Shown piece by piece: positions 1 to 8,885 of a stretch of 64,000 nucleotides of DNA. Position 1 is the first letter of the stretch. The number at the start of each line of letters is the position of its first letter. A program made the translations under genes and the position numbers. The stretch covers positions 1-64,000 of the forward strand of contig CALHGX010000015.1 in NCBI GenBank assembly GCA_938031185.1, read 5' to 3'. Under the pieces are notes generated by a model. It saw only the letters and a list, made by a program, of their open reading frames with translations, was not told the DNA's origin and did no database searches. The DNA is from an uncultured bacterium. GTDB taxonomy: Bacteria; Verrucomicrobiota; Kiritimatiellia; CAIKKV01; CALHGX01.

Positions 1-457
1 GATCGAAGAAACCGTCGAGATTCTCTTCGATGCTCTCGGTCATGCGGTCGTACAGTTCCCGCCAGACCGGGCGGGCGTCCGTGGCGGACAAGACGCGCGC
101 CGGATCGGCGGTCAGGCGGAGCCAGCGGCCGTGTTCGACGCGCCGGATGGCGGTCAAGCCGACGTGGTGCAGGATGTCGGTGGCCTTGGAAGACCACGGG
201 GAAATCGTGCCGCGCCGGGGCAGGATGTAGAAGCCCTGGTGGCAACGCAGCGGCAATTCATCGCCGGCATTCAGAAGGGGACGCAGCCAGCGCTGGTAGG
301 TGTTCCAGAGGTTGGGCGGCCCTTCGAGAAGGTAAATGGGCCGGCAGTCCGCGTGACGGATGTGAAGCGCCGGAGCGGCCCTTTGCAGCCGCCGCAGGAG
401 ATCGGATCGGCGAAACTCGGAGCGATCATCCGGGCCGTGGAGCAGGGTCAGCGTCAC
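1..457 (-). CDS. purL: Phosphoribosylformylglycinamidine synthase, large single-chain type (N-terminal fragment, cut by window edge)
   Basis: About 152 N-terminal residues are visible; the rest lies beyond the left edge. The frame is open from a GTG at 457 and contains GTISPWSSKATDI, which matches the N-terminal linker of the ~1300-residue PurL of E. coli type. Around it are the usual features of that domain: an early region rich in LLRRLQ, PRRGTISP, and a later Arg-Leu-Glu-like RRVEHG. The enzyme converts FGAR to FGAM with glutamine and ATP in purine synthesis. No ATG fits; GTG is preferred because CGGGAG lies about 12 bases upstream, inside the end of cysE. It lies 7 bases after the cysE stop, so it is probably co-transcribed. 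The amidotransferase and ATP-binding parts cannot be checked here. Confidence 0.85.
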   Translation of the reverse strand, partial: MTLTLLHGPDDRSEFRRSDLLRRLQRAAPALHIRHADCRPIYLLEGPPNLWNTYQRWLRPLLNAGDELPLRCHQGFYILPRRGTISPWSSKATDILHHVGLTAIRRVEHGRWLRLTADPARVLSATDARPVWRELYDRMTESIEENLDGFFD

Positions 458-464
458 GATCTGG

Positions 465-1400
465 TCACTCCCGGATTTCCGAAGGCGATGGGCGGCTGCG
501 ACGAATGACAGGTCGCGGCTGCTGGTTGTAGACGCGGGAACCGGGCGGAACGGAATGGGTGAGCCAGACGTTGCCGCCGATTTCGGAGCCCGCGCCGATG
601 GTGGTGTCTCCGCCAAGAATGGTGGCGCCGGCGTAGATCGTCACGCCGTCCTCCACGTTCGGATGCCGTTTGATCCCCTTGATGGGGCGGCCTTGCTCGT
701 CCTTCGGGAAGCTGAGGGCACCGAGGGTCACGCCTTGATAAATCTTCACGTTGCGGCCGATGACACAGGTTTCGCCGATCACCACGCCGGTGCCGTGGTC
801 TATGAAGAATCCGGGACCGATTTGGGCGCCGGGATGGATGTCGATGCCGGTTTCCGAATGCGCCCGTTCGCTCATGATGCGTGGGATGAGAGGAACGCCC
901 TGCTGGTAGAGGACATGGGCGAGCCGGTGCACCGTGATGGCCTGCATGCCGGGATAGCTCATCACGACCTCCATAATCGAACGGGCGGCGGGATCGCCTT
1001 CATAGGCGGCGGCCATATCCTCGCGCAGGGTGGCTTTTATGTCCGGCAGGGCGTTGAGCAGCGCGAGCACGGCCGTTTCCGCCTTGGTGGCGCAGTCGCC
1101 GCATTGCCGGCACTGATCGAAAGCGCATTGATACTGGTAGGCCTCTTGGGCCTGCTTTTTCAGCGTGATGGCGACGGCGCGCAACCGATCCTCCATCGTC
1201 TCCTCGCCTTGGTCCACGGGCAGCGTTTCGTGGCCGTGACACCCTGGAAAGAGAAGGCCGACGAGGTCGTCGAGCACCTGCCAGACGGCGCGTCGTCCGG
1301 AAAGGCGGAAGCCCTTTTCACGATTGACCATAGCGCAATCCCGGCAATCAGACAGGGCGGAGGCGATGGTGGAAAGATCGGCCTTTATCCATTGGTGCAT
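465..1400 (-). CDS. cysE: Serine O-acetyltransferase (EpsC-type)
   Basis: 311 residues. It transfers acetyl from acetyl-CoA to serine, the first step of cysteine synthesis. The C-terminal half (from about residue 185) is a left-handed beta-helix with hexapeptide repeats, including HPGAQIG, FIDHGTG and VIGETCVIG; the His-Asp pair around DHGTG fits the active site of the family. An N-terminal helical domain precedes it ([14 protein letters not shown] at the junction). Unusually, the N-terminal region carries seven cysteines (about 19, 22, 54, 92, 97, 100, 103), the last four as C-x4-C-x2-C-x2-C, which could hold a metal or respond to redox; this is inference. Its start overlaps the end of metXW by 16 bases, so the two are likely translationally coupled. 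Confidence 0.93.
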   Translation of the reverse strand: MHQWIKADLSTIASALSDCRDCAMVNREKGFRLSGRRAVWQVLDDLVGLLFPGCHGHETLPVDQGEETMEDRLRAVAITLKKQAQEAYQYQCAFDQCRQCGDCATKAETAVLALLNALPDIKATLREDMAAAYEGDPAARSIMEVVMSYPGMQAITVHRLAHVLYQQGVPLIPRIMSERAHSETGIDIHPGAQIGPGFFIDHGTGVVIGETCVIGRNVKIYQGVTLGALSFPKDEQGRPIKGIKRHPNVEDGVTIYAGATILGGDTTIGAGSEIGGNVWLTHSVPPGSRVYNQQPRPVIRRSRPSPSEIRE

Positions 1401-3202
1401 GGTTGAGGAGCTCCTGTTTGATGTGTCGCAAGGTTGGACGTCGAGGAACGGGCGATTCGGACCAATGCCCGGCCGGCGCCGAGATTCGGACGCCCGAGGG
1501 CGGTCAGCAGCCGGCCGAGGAGATCATTCGCCGCGGGTTTGACTTCCATGACGCGAATGCCTTCGCGTCGGCACAGCGTGAGGAAATCATTCAGCGTGGC
1601 CAAATGAATGTTGGGTGTGTCGTACCACTCGAAGGGCAGGGGTTCGGATTTCGGCATGCGGCCCCGCAGCCCGAGCGTGAGGCGGTGCCGCCAGTACGCG
1701 AAGTTGGGAAAGCTGACGATGCCTTCAGCGGCGACGCGAAGCATTTCCGAGAGGACCAGCCGAGGCTTGCGAACAACCTGCAACGTTTCGCTCAGCAGCA
1801 CATAATCGTAGGCGTTGTCCGGGATGATGGCGAGCCCTTCGTCAATGTCGGCCTGAAACACCGGCAACCCGCGGCTCATCACGCCGATGATGTTGTCAAG
1901 GTCAATATCCACGCCCAGACCTCGGGCGTCGCGTCGGGCCGCCAGTCGAGCGAGGAGGGCTCCGTTTCCGCAGCCCAGATCAAGGACGCGCGCGCCCGGG
2001 CGGATCATGTCTTGAATTTGCTCGGCGTTGTCCGGCATCTCCGTGGAAGCCGGCGGCTGGGGGGTTGCGGGGGCTGCCAGGAAAGCGCGGACGACTTCGG
2101 ACAACCGGGCGATATCCACGAGGAAAGCGTCATGCCCGTGTGGAGCATGCAACATGCAGTAGGAGACGTGACGGCCGGCCTGCAACAGCGCGCCGGCGAT
2201 CTCCAGCGATTGTTCCGGCGGGAACAACCAGTCGGAACTCAGGGCAATGACAAGGTATCGGGCACGGATGTGCTCGAACGCGCGGGGGAGGCTCCCGTGG
2301 CGCTCAGCGAGGTCGTAATTGTCCATAGCCTCCGTGATATGCAGGTAGGAGTTGGCGTCGAAACGCTCGACAAACTTCTCCCCCTGATGCCGCAGGTAAC
2401 TCTCGATCTGAAACAGAGTTTGAAAACGTTCAGGCGAGGCGACGGCGTTCTGTTTTTCCCGCCCGAATTTACGGTCCATCATTTCCGGGGAAAGGTAGGT
2501 AATGTGGCCGATCATTCGGGCCTGCGACAGGCCCGCGACTGGGGCGGTTCCCGCTGCGTAGTAATCGCCGCCGTTCCAGAGCGGATCGGACAGAATGGCC
2601 TGGCGGCCAACGATGTCGAAGGCAAGCGCTTGGGCAGAGAGGGAGGCGGCGGAGGCGATGCAGATGCAACGCTCCACCATTTCGGGATAGCGGATGCTCC
2701 ATTCGAGCACTTGCATGCCGCCCATCGAGCCGCCAATGACCGCGAAGAGGCAGCGGATGCCCAGATGATCGAGGAGCAACCGCTGGGCACGGACCATGTC
2801 GCAGATGGTGATGGCGGGAAAGGAGGATCCATAAGGGCGGCCGGTCTTGGGGTTGATCGAAGAGGGGCCGGTGGTGCCCTTGCAGCCCCCGAGGATGTTG
2901 GAACAGATCACCAGGTAGCGGTTCGTGTCAATGCCCTTGCCCGGACCGACCATTTGGTCCCACCAGCCCGGCTTTTCTTCTTTGGTGCTGTGGTAGCCCG
3001 CCACATGCGCATCGCCGCTTAGGGCATGGCAGATCAGCACGACATTGCCGCCGTCTGGCGCAAGTTGACCGTAGGTTTCGTAGGCGATGTGGAGTTCGGG
3101 AAGCGCCGCGCCATTTTCGAGCACGAACCCTTCCTTGGGCAGGCGGATTTCGGCCACGTGGGTCTTGACGAGGCCGACGGAAGATTCTGCGCTGGCGGGC
3201 AT
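1385..3202 (-). CDS. metX-metW: Homoserine O-acetyltransferase fused to MetW
   Basis: About 605 residues from ATG 3202; an in-frame ATG at 3313 would add 37 residues of low-complexity sequence and overlap cutA, so I prefer 3202, although no strong ribosome site precedes either. Residues 1-370 are MetX, an alpha/beta hydrolase that makes O-acetylhomoserine. The nucleophile Ser159 sits in GGSMGG, and Asp324 (SSDWLFP) and His357 (GHDAF) complete the triad. Residues 385-590 are MetW, a SAM-fold protein with VLDLGCGNG near 406. metX and metW are usually adjacent separate genes; here they form one frame. Function of MetW is thought to be modulation of MetX. Next to cysE, it forms a sulfur amino-acid block. 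Confidence 0.92.
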   Translation of the reverse strand: MPASAESSVGLVKTHVAEIRLPKEGFVLENGAALPELHIAYETYGQLAPDGGNVVLICHALSGDAHVAGYHSTKEEKPGWWDQMVGPGKGIDTNRYLVICSNILGGCKGTTGPSSINPKTGRPYGSSFPAITICDMVRAQRLLLDHLGIRCLFAVIGGSMGGMQVLEWSIRYPEMVERCICIASAASLSAQALAFDIVGRQAILSDPLWNGGDYYAAGTAPVAGLSQARMIGHITYLSPEMMDRKFGREKQNAVASPERFQTLFQIESYLRHQGEKFVERFDANSYLHITEAMDNYDLAERHGSLPRAFEHIRARYLVIALSSDWLFPPEQSLEIAGALLQAGRHVSYCMLHAPHGHDAFLVDIARLSEVVRAFLAAPATPQPPASTEMPDNAEQIQDMIRPGARVLDLGCGNGALLARLAARRDARGLGVDIDLDNIIGVMSRGLPVFQADIDEGLAIIPDNAYDYVLLSETLQVVRKPRLVLSEMLRVAAEGIVSFPNFAYWRHRLTLGLRGRMPKSEPLPFEWYDTPNIHLATLNDFLTLCRREGIRVMEVKPAANDLLGRLLTALGRPNLGAGRALVRIARSSTSNLATHQTGAPQPCTNG

Positions 3203-3255
3203 GTTCTGTTCGACTGCGACTTGGTGGGAGTGTGTACTCCCGGACGGCCGAAAAG

Positions 3256-3606
3256 TCAATTGCGGCGCGGGCGCGCCCGTGTTCGGGGCAAGACGGTTTC
3301 GTTCGCGATCCATTGGAGGTAGTTGGGAAGGCCCCCAACGATGGGCACGGCGACCACTTCCGGCAGTTCGTACGGATGATGGCGGCGGATGAAGGCGACC
3401 ATCTGTCGCTCATGGCTCCGGCGTGTCTTGGCCAGCAGCAACGTTTCCCTGCTGTGCTCGATCTTGCCTTTCCAGCGATATGTGCTGCGAATGGGTATGC
3501 TTTGGACGCAAGCCGCCAGCCGGGCCTCGACCAGTTGCCGGGCCATTTGGCGAGCTGCCGCCGGCGAGGGCAGGGTGGTCAATACAATGAGACAGGCGTT
3601 TCGCAC
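3256..3606 (-). CDS. cutA: Divalent-cation tolerance protein CutA family
   Basis: 116 residues from a GTG at 3606. The frame stays open further upstream, but that part has no family resemblance and the homologous region begins exactly at the Val in V-RNACLIVLTTLPSP, so GTG is chosen. Typical CutA features are the beta-strand start LIVLTT, the segment AACVQSIPIRSTYRWKGKIE, LLLAKT, and HPYELPEVVAVPI followed by YLQWI. CutA proteins form trimers of ferredoxin-like subunits; the link to copper tolerance is genetic and the real role is unclear. It is 53 bases upstream of metXW on the same strand and is probably the first gene of that operon. Confidence 0.88.
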   Translation of the reverse strand: MRNACLIVLTTLPSPAAARQMARQLVEARLAACVQSIPIRSTYRWKGKIEHSRETLLLAKTRRSHERQMVAFIRRHHPYELPEVVAVPIVGGLPNYLQWIANETVLPRTRARPRRN

Positions 3607-3792
3607 AGGTCCAGCATAGCACGGACCCCCTGCGGCTGAGAAGGGGCTGGGCACGCAAAAGCGATGGCTTGGGAAGCGAGCTTTCTGGTAACCTTCATGC
3701 CAGGAGGTGTGGCGTCTCCAGTGAACGGACTGGGCGTGGGGCGCAAGGCCGAATTCCACGGGAAACGGACGAGAACGCAAGGAGGCATGCGA

Positions 3793-4701
3793 ATGAAAGG
3801 AACGAAGGCGGTGACAGCTTGGGCGGCGGTGGTCTCAGTGATTTGCGCGGCGAACTTGGCGCGGGCGGGGTGGGAGTACACGGCGGCGACCAAAACCGAG
3901 GGGCAGGGGAGCCAAGGCGGTAGCGCTGCTGTGGCCATCAAAGCGTGGCTGGATGGAGACAAGGCGCGAATCGAATTTATCGGAGGTGACAATCCGATGA
4001 TGGCCGACGGCACGTATCTCATAACGCAGGACGCTGGGAAAACCATGTACCTCGTCAATCCGAAAGAGAAGGCGTTCTCGGTATGGAACATGCACGAGAT
4101 GATGGGAATGGCCGGCGGCGCCATGAAAATGATGAACTTCAAGATATTGAATCCGAAGGTCGAAACGCTTGAAAGGGGTAGTGGCGGGCCCGTGGCCGGT
4201 TTTGCCACCACCCGTCATAAGTTCCGCACTTCGTACGGGATGGAAATGAGCATCATGGGAATGAAGCGGTCGAGCGTGGTGACGCGGGACGAGGAGATTT
4301 GGACCACGGATGAGGTCAAGGATATTGCACAAAGCGCATGGAGCCGCTTCAGCGAGATGAAGTTTGGCAATGAAGAACTCGACAAGCTCATCGAAATGGA
4401 ACGCGGCAAAATCAAAGGGTTTCCATTGAAAACGGTGTCCGTGCAGATGACGCGGGATCAAGGGGGCAAAGAGGAAGTCTCTCGCTCGGTGACGGAGGTA
4501 ACTCGACTGGCAAAAGCGTCGCTGGCGACCGGGCTGTTCGAATTACCGGCTGGTTTTAAGGAACAGCGATCGTTCCTGCCCCTGGCTGATGATGAGCCGG
4601 CGGGAGAGGATGAAAATGAAGAACAACCCGACGGCCGGCAGCAAGGCACACCGGACATCGAAGGACTGCTCAAGCGGCTGCCCGGGTTTAGGGGGAAGTG
4701 A
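3793..4701 (+). CDS. Secreted Met-rich protein, DUF4412-like
   Basis: 302 residues from ATG 3793, chosen because AAGGAGG (3779-3785) lies 7 bases upstream; the ATG at 3787 would be too close. A Sec signal peptide is clear (MKGTKAV..., hydrophobic VVSVICAANL, cleavage near ARAG). The mature part has the strand pattern of the DUF4412 group: a lysine-rich strand with DGDKARIEF, then TYLITQDAGKTMYLVNP, then KAFSVW. A short stretch MHEMMGMAGGAMKMM is extremely methionine-rich, which could bind Cu(I)/Ag(I) or simply be flexible; this is inference. The C-terminus is acidic (ADDEPAGEDENEE). Function unknown; periplasmic or outer-membrane associated. Confidence 0.7.
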   Translation: MKGTKAVTAWAAVVSVICAANLARAGWEYTAATKTEGQGSQGGSAAVAIKAWLDGDKARIEFIGGDNPMMADGTYLITQDAGKTMYLVNPKEKAFSVWNMHEMMGMAGGAMKMMNFKILNPKVETLERGSGGPVAGFATTRHKFRTSYGMEMSIMGMKRSSVVTRDEEIWTTDEVKDIAQSAWSRFSEMKFGNEELDKLIEMERGKIKGFPLKTVSVQMTRDQGGKEEVSRSVTEVTRLAKASLATGLFELPAGFKEQRSFLPLADDEPAGEDENEEQPDGRQQGTPDIEGLLKRLPGFRGK

Positions 4702-4801
4702 GCGGAGAGCAGCAATCTGGACGAATGCGAGTTCAACGAAGCGATACGACAACCGCCGGGCGGGTATGGCTTGGAGGCCAAGCACTTGGAATCTGAGGAA
4801 G

Positions 4802-5264
4802 ATGAACCGGGAGCAGCTCAAGCAACTGGAGGCGGGTTTGTGGCGGGCCGCGGAGCGCTGTGGGCCACCAACTCCGACCTGAAGGCGAACGAGTACTTCA
4901 CCCCCCGGTGGCGGGGCTGATCTTCCTTGAGTTTGCTTCTCAGCACCGACCGCGCGCTGTCCAACAAGCTGCTGCGCGCCAACGCCCTGCTTTCCGCCGC
5001 GGAGGGGCCCCCCCTATGTTGATCCAAGACTGGTTCAGGGACGTTCAGAGCCGTCTACGCGTCAATTCCGCGGTGAAGGAACTTCCACATAATGAACTGC
5101 CACGCAGCTAGGATGTGGAACTGTTTCGCAAAAAAGCGACGGCGTTTTTTGTGTCGTACTTCACTATGCCTTCAGCGGGTCAAATTGGCGGTGTAGCGGA
5201 GAAGGGGTCACCTCGATCGTGTGCTCATTGGCGGGATATGCCCGTTTTACGCCCAAGGCGCTGA
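4802..5264 (+). pseudogene. Decayed type I restriction-modification locus: HsdM start joined to HsdR end
   Basis: Joining frames recovers recognisable pieces. From ATG 4802 the frame reads LEAGLWRAAER; shifting by one base at about 4855 gives LWATNSDLKANEYFTP; shifting again at about 4902 gives PVAGLIFLEFASQHR. Together these match the N-terminus of HsdM methylases (LW-AAD-LRANS-LK-SEY-TPVLGLIFLRFA). About 70 bases later, from 5016, the frame reads LIQDWFRDVQSRLRVN, NELPRS, a TAG at 5109-5111 where Tyr is expected, then DVELFRKKATAFF, the pattern of the HsdR C-terminus. So most of hsdM, all of hsdS and most of hsdR have been lost and what remains is frameshifted. Not translated usefully. Bases 4702-4801 before it hold nothing I recognise. 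Confidence 0.7.
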
Positions 5265-5267
5265 GGA

Positions 5268-6047
5268 TTACCGCTGCTCCACGCGCACGTGGCGGGGGGG
5301 CGTGAAATTGAACGTGTCGGGAGGGAAGGGGCTGTCAAGGGCCACATCGCGCAGAGAAACGCGGCTGACAATGAAGTCATCATCGGCCTTGTGCTCGACC
5401 ACGAGGGCGGTGGGGTGCCACTGGCCGGGGGCCGCTTTGGTGAAGGCGGTGGCTTGGGTGCGAAGGCGTAAAACACCGTTCTCATCGTAGTGTTCGCTGC
5501 GAAGCAGCAAGTTGCGATCGCAATCTATTTCAAGCACATAGCGAGGGGCTTCTCCTTCCAGCCGTGCCACACGGCCGGTGGGGTTGAGAAGCGTGACGGA
5601 TTGCGCGCGGCGGGCGAGGTCTTCAACTGGTCCAACGCGCACACCGTCGAGCGCCACGCGTTGCAGAAGACTGGCGAGGAGTTGTTCTCTTTTCGCAGGC
5701 GGCATTCGGTTGAGGTCCGTCTTTACAGCCTTGCGGGCGGCAGGCACATACTCCCAAAGGATGTGCCCGTCGCAGACCAGCAGGCGTTCGGTGGGGCGAC
5801 GGTAGTCAATACGGAAGCGGTCGGGGTTCTCGAACTGGAAGCGCCACAGCTCTTTGAGTTCCGTGGCGCCTTTCTTTGTGACGCGCTCGGCCGTATAGGC
5901 GAGCGTGCGGCGGGACAGGTAGTGCTGTTCGATCGGACGCAATAAGGCCTCTGCATCGCAACGCGTGTCCGCAGAGGCTAAAAAAGGAACCACCATGAGC
6001 GCGGTGGGCAGAAGCGCAAGGGCGGCGATGAAATCCCGAAAGGTCAT
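5268..6047 (-). CDS. Outer-membrane lipoprotein carrier LolA-like protein
   Basis: 259 residues with a signal peptide (hydrophobic FIAALALLPTALMVVPFLASA). The mature part follows the LolA/LolB half-barrel plan: an early strand pair (SRRTLAYTAERVTKK), ELWRFQFENPDRFRIDY, then RLLVCDGHILWEYVPAARKAVK, and late strands VSRVSLRDVALDSPFPPDTFNF. LolA carries lipoproteins across the periplasm; this gene may be LolA itself or an outer-membrane-linked relative. Its ATG overlaps the parA stop by 4 bases (6044-6047), so it is translated from the leuC-leuD-parA transcript. Confidence 0.75.
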   Translation of the reverse strand: MTFRDFIAALALLPTALMVVPFLASADTRCDAEALLRPIEQHYLSRRTLAYTAERVTKKGATELKELWRFQFENPDRFRIDYRRPTERLLVCDGHILWEYVPAARKAVKTDLNRMPPAKREQLLASLLQRVALDGVRVGPVEDLARRAQSVTLLNPTGRVARLEGEAPRYVLEIDCDRNLLLRSEHYDENGVLRLRTQATAFTKAAPGQWHPTALVVEHKADDDFIVSRVSLRDVALDSPFPPDTFNFTPPRHVRVEQR

Positions 6048-6985
6048 GACGTGGCGGCGGGCGGCGCAGAGGGGGCTGCGGCGGAAGACGGTTCATTGGA
6101 AGGTGATGGCGTCTCAGGAATGGGTGGCGGGGAAGGCGCAGTGGCCGGCGCGGCGGGTTCGCCCCCTTCGCCCGCGGAGCGTTTCAGCAAACTCGTCACC
6201 ACGCGGCGGATCAGGCTGTGGCGACGGAGAAACTCGCGGGTAAAGGCGCGGTATGCCTCGGCGCCGGGCGAACGGGGATCATACAGCGTGATCGGCTGTC
6301 CGTGACTAGGGGCTTCGCTGAGGCGGACGGTGCGCGGGATGCAAGTGTTGAAGACTTTTTCGCCGAAATGCTTGCGCACCTCGTCGGCCACCTGTTGCGA
6401 GAGGTTAGTGCGGGCGTCGAACATGGTCATGAGGATCCCTTCCAGTTCGAGCCCGTGGTTGGCGCCGCTCTGGCGCAGTTGCTGGATGAGGCGGTGAATA
6501 ACGCTGAGCCCTTCGAGCGCGTAGTACTCGCACTGAGTGGGCACGAGGATCGCATCGGCGGCGGCAAGGGCGTTCATGGTCAGGATGCCGAGCGAGGGAG
6601 GGCAATCCACGATGATGAATTCATGCGCCTCGGCGTCGAGCACCGGGCGCAGGGCGTCGCGGAAGCGGTGCAGGTAGCGGTCGGCCCGGGCCACTTCCAC
6701 CTCGGCGCCGGCCAGGTCTACTTCGGACGGAACGATTTGCAGATGCGCAACGGCGGTATCCTGGATTCGTTCCGCGGCGTTGCCCCGTCCGAGCAAGGCT
6801 TCGTAGAGGCTGCCCCCGGGCTGCGGGGGGATGCCGAGGCCGCTGGTGGCGTTGGCTTGGGGATCGAGGTCCACGAGGAGGACTCGCCGCCGGCGTTCGG
6901 CGAGGCAGGCGGCAAAACTGATGGCGGTCGTCGTCTTTCCGACGCCGCCCTTCTGATTGGCCACGGCTATGACGCGCGCCCGCAT
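6044..6985 (-). CDS. ParA/Soj-type ATPase
   Basis: 313 residues. The deviant Walker A box KGGVGKTT is at about residues 11-18 (with a signature Lys before it), Walker A' LLVDLDPQAN follows, and Walker B is FIIVDCPPSLG. These define the ParA/MinD group that drives chromosome or cargo positioning through ATP-dependent dimerisation on DNA. The ending LSEAPSHGQPITLYDPRSPGAEAY is the standard Soj motif. The last 45 residues are a Pro/Ala/Ser-rich tail not needed for the fold. No parB gene or obvious parS site is in the window. It lies 1 base after the leuD stop and overlaps lolA. Confidence 0.9.
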   Translation of the reverse strand: MRARVIAVANQKGGVGKTTTAISFAACLAERRRRVLLVDLDPQANATSGLGIPPQPGGSLYEALLGRGNAAERIQDTAVAHLQIVPSEVDLAGAEVEVARADRYLHRFRDALRPVLDAEAHEFIIVDCPPSLGILTMNALAAADAILVPTQCEYYALEGLSVIHRLIQQLRQSGANHGLELEGILMTMFDARTNLSQQVADEVRKHFGEKVFNTCIPRTVRLSEAPSHGQPITLYDPRSPGAEAYRAFTREFLRRHSLIRRVVTSLLKRSAGEGGEPAAPATAPSPPPIPETPSPSNEPSSAAAPSAPPAATS

Positions 6986-6986
6986 A

Positions 6987-7532
6987 TCAGCGGATCATGC
7001 CAGATTTTCGGGCATAGGCGAACAAGCCGCCGGCCTCCACGACGGGAGCGACGGCACCGAGGGGTTTGAGCGAGAAGCAGCGCCCGGACGGAACATGCCG
7101 AATCTGTCCTGCGCTGATATTCACCTCCGCCTGATCGCCGGTTTGGAAAACGTCGCGCAGCCGTTCGGCGCTTTCCAGGGGGTAAAACACGCCGGTGGCG
7201 ACAACGTTGCGGAAGAAAATGCGGGCGTAAGACTCGGCGATCAGGGCGCGGACGCCGGCCGCCGCGAGAGCGATCGGAGCGTGTTCCCTGGACGAGCCGC
7301 AGCCGAAGTTGCGTCCAGCGACGAGGATGGGGAATTCGGTCTTGTTCGCGCCGTGGCGAATAAAGCGAGGAAATCCTTCCGGCAGACCGGCCAGGGCATA
7401 GGAACCGAGTTTTTCATATTCCTCCGGGATGGTCGGGACAAGGTTGAGATACTCGGCAGGGATAATTTGGTCCGTATCAATGTTGTCGGGCAACACGAAC
7501 ACCTGTCCGGCGATGATATGGTTTGTCGCCAT
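6987..7532 (-). CDS. leuD: 3-isopropylmalate dehydratase small subunit
   Basis: 181 residues, the swivel subunit of the LeuCD isomerase. Motifs include FVLPDNIDTDQIIPAEYL near the N-terminus and GRNFGCGSSREHAPIAL around residue 80, the substrate-loop signature of the family. LeuCD interconverts 2- and 3-isopropylmalate in leucine synthesis, and the same enzyme can handle citramalate for isoleucine. It begins 3 bases after leuC, so the subunits are co-translated. Confidence 0.93.
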   Translation of the reverse strand: MATNHIIAGQVFVLPDNIDTDQIIPAEYLNLVPTIPEEYEKLGSYALAGLPEGFPRFIRHGANKTEFPILVAGRNFGCGSSREHAPIALAAAGVRALIAESYARIFFRNVVATGVFYPLESAERLRDVFQTGDQAEVNISAGQIRHVPSGRCFSLKPLGAVAPVVEAGGLFAYARKSGMIR

Positions 7533-7535
7533 GGC

Positions 7536-8834
7536 TTAGAGAAACTCCCGGGGGTCGGTGATATGGCCTGTTACTGCGGACGCCGCTACGGTCAAAGGCG
7601 AGGCCAGGTAAATGGGCGCCAGCTTGGAGCCCATGCGGCCGGGGAAATTTCGGTTGGTGGTGCTGATGACGACTTCGCGGTCCCGGGTGCGGCCGTAGGT
7701 ATCTGGCGGCCCGCCAAGGCATGCCGCGCAGGACGGCGGAGCGATGTCCTCGCATCCGGCCTGCGCAAAGATTTCCACGAGCGATGTTCCGTCCATTGGC
7801 TCGCGGATCAAGGCCTCCGCCACGTCGGCAGTTGCCGGGACGAGAAACGTGGGCACTTTGACCCGCCGCCCCTTGAGGATGCGGGCGGCGGCAAGGAAGT
7901 CGGTCAGTTTGCCGCCGGTGCAGGAGCCGATGTAGGCGCGGTCTATGCGGACGTTGGCGCGTTCGCGAGCGAGCGCGTAGTTGGACGGCACATGCGGCTC
8001 GGCGACGCACGGCTCTAGGCGATCGGCGTTGAAAACGAACTCTCGTTCGACTGGCGCGTTTGGGTCACCGAACACCGGTTCAAACGGTTTGTTTGTTCGG
8101 GCGCGGACATAGGCTATGGCTTGTTCGTCGGGGGCGATGATGCCGTTTTTTCCGCCGGCTTCGATGGCCATGTTGCAGATCGTCATGCGCTCCTCGATAT
8201 CGAGCGCTTCAACGGCAGAACCGGCGAACTCCATGGCGCAATAACTGGCGCCGTCGAAGCCGATCTCGCCGATGATACGCAGGATGAGGTCCTTGGCCAT
8301 TAGGTAGGGGGGGACACTCCCCTCAATGCGAAAGCGAAGGGTGGGCGGCACTTTGAGCAGGATTTTGCCGACGCCCATCACGAAACCGGCGTCTGTGTTG
8401 CCGATGCCTGTGGCGAAGGCGCCGAGCGCCCCGTGGGTGCAGGTGTGGGAGTCTGTGCCCACGATCACTTCACCCGGGCGCACATGGCCGCGTTCGACCA
8501 GCGCAACGTGGCACACCCCTTGATAGGACGGCGTGCCGGGATCGTAGAAATGGGGCAGACCCTGCTCGCGCACGAACGCGCGAAGGGTTTCGACGTTTCG
8601 GCGCGCTTTTTCGTCGGCTGTGAATATGTAGTGGTCCGGAATAATGACCACCTTCTCCCGGTTCCACACACGAGCCTGGGCACCAAACTCCCGATGGAAC
8701 ACGCCGATGGTGCCGGGGCCGCAGACGTCGTGGGTGAGCAGAATATCCACGTTCACCCAGACGTTGTCGCCCGGTTGGACGCGTGCCTGGCCGGCGGCCC
8801 GTGCCAGAATTGCTTCCGTGATCGTCATGCTCAT
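7536..8834 (-). CDS. leuC: 3-isopropylmalate dehydratase large subunit
   Basis: 432 residues, the short LeuC class of about 420 residues. It binds the [4Fe-4S] cluster: a Cys in GSCTGGK and two in PPSCAACLG are the expected ligands. Other family motifs are GTDSHTCTHGALG and the end NRNFPGRMGS. Starts at ATG 8834 or 8828 differ by two residues; neither has a clear ribosome site, and I use the longer. The preceding gene ends about 50 bases upstream on the same strand. Together with leuD it serves leucine synthesis and, given cimA nearby, perhaps citramalate-based isoleucine synthesis. Confidence 0.93.
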   Translation of the reverse strand: MSMTITEAILARAAGQARVQPGDNVWVNVDILLTHDVCGPGTIGVFHREFGAQARVWNREKVVIIPDHYIFTADEKARRNVETLRAFVREQGLPHFYDPGTPSYQGVCHVALVERGHVRPGEVIVGTDSHTCTHGALGAFATGIGNTDAGFVMGVGKILLKVPPTLRFRIEGSVPPYLMAKDLILRIIGEIGFDGASYCAMEFAGSAVEALDIEERMTICNMAIEAGGKNGIIAPDEQAIAYVRARTNKPFEPVFGDPNAPVEREFVFNADRLEPCVAEPHVPSNYALARERANVRIDRAYIGSCTGGKLTDFLAAARILKGRRVKVPTFLVPATADVAEALIREPMDGTSLVEIFAQAGCEDIAPPSCAACLGGPPDTYGRTRDREVVISTTNRNFPGRMGSKLAPIYLASPLTVAASAVTGHITDPREFL

Positions 8835-8885
8835 GATGTGAAGCCCGTTGGCGGCGAACCCGCCGCGCCGGAGCGGAGAGAGCGT

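Noticed and set aside
1403-3022. Long open frame on the plus strand (539 residues)
   Set aside because: It is antisense to the metX-metW fusion, has no recognisable domains and reflects high GC at third positions.
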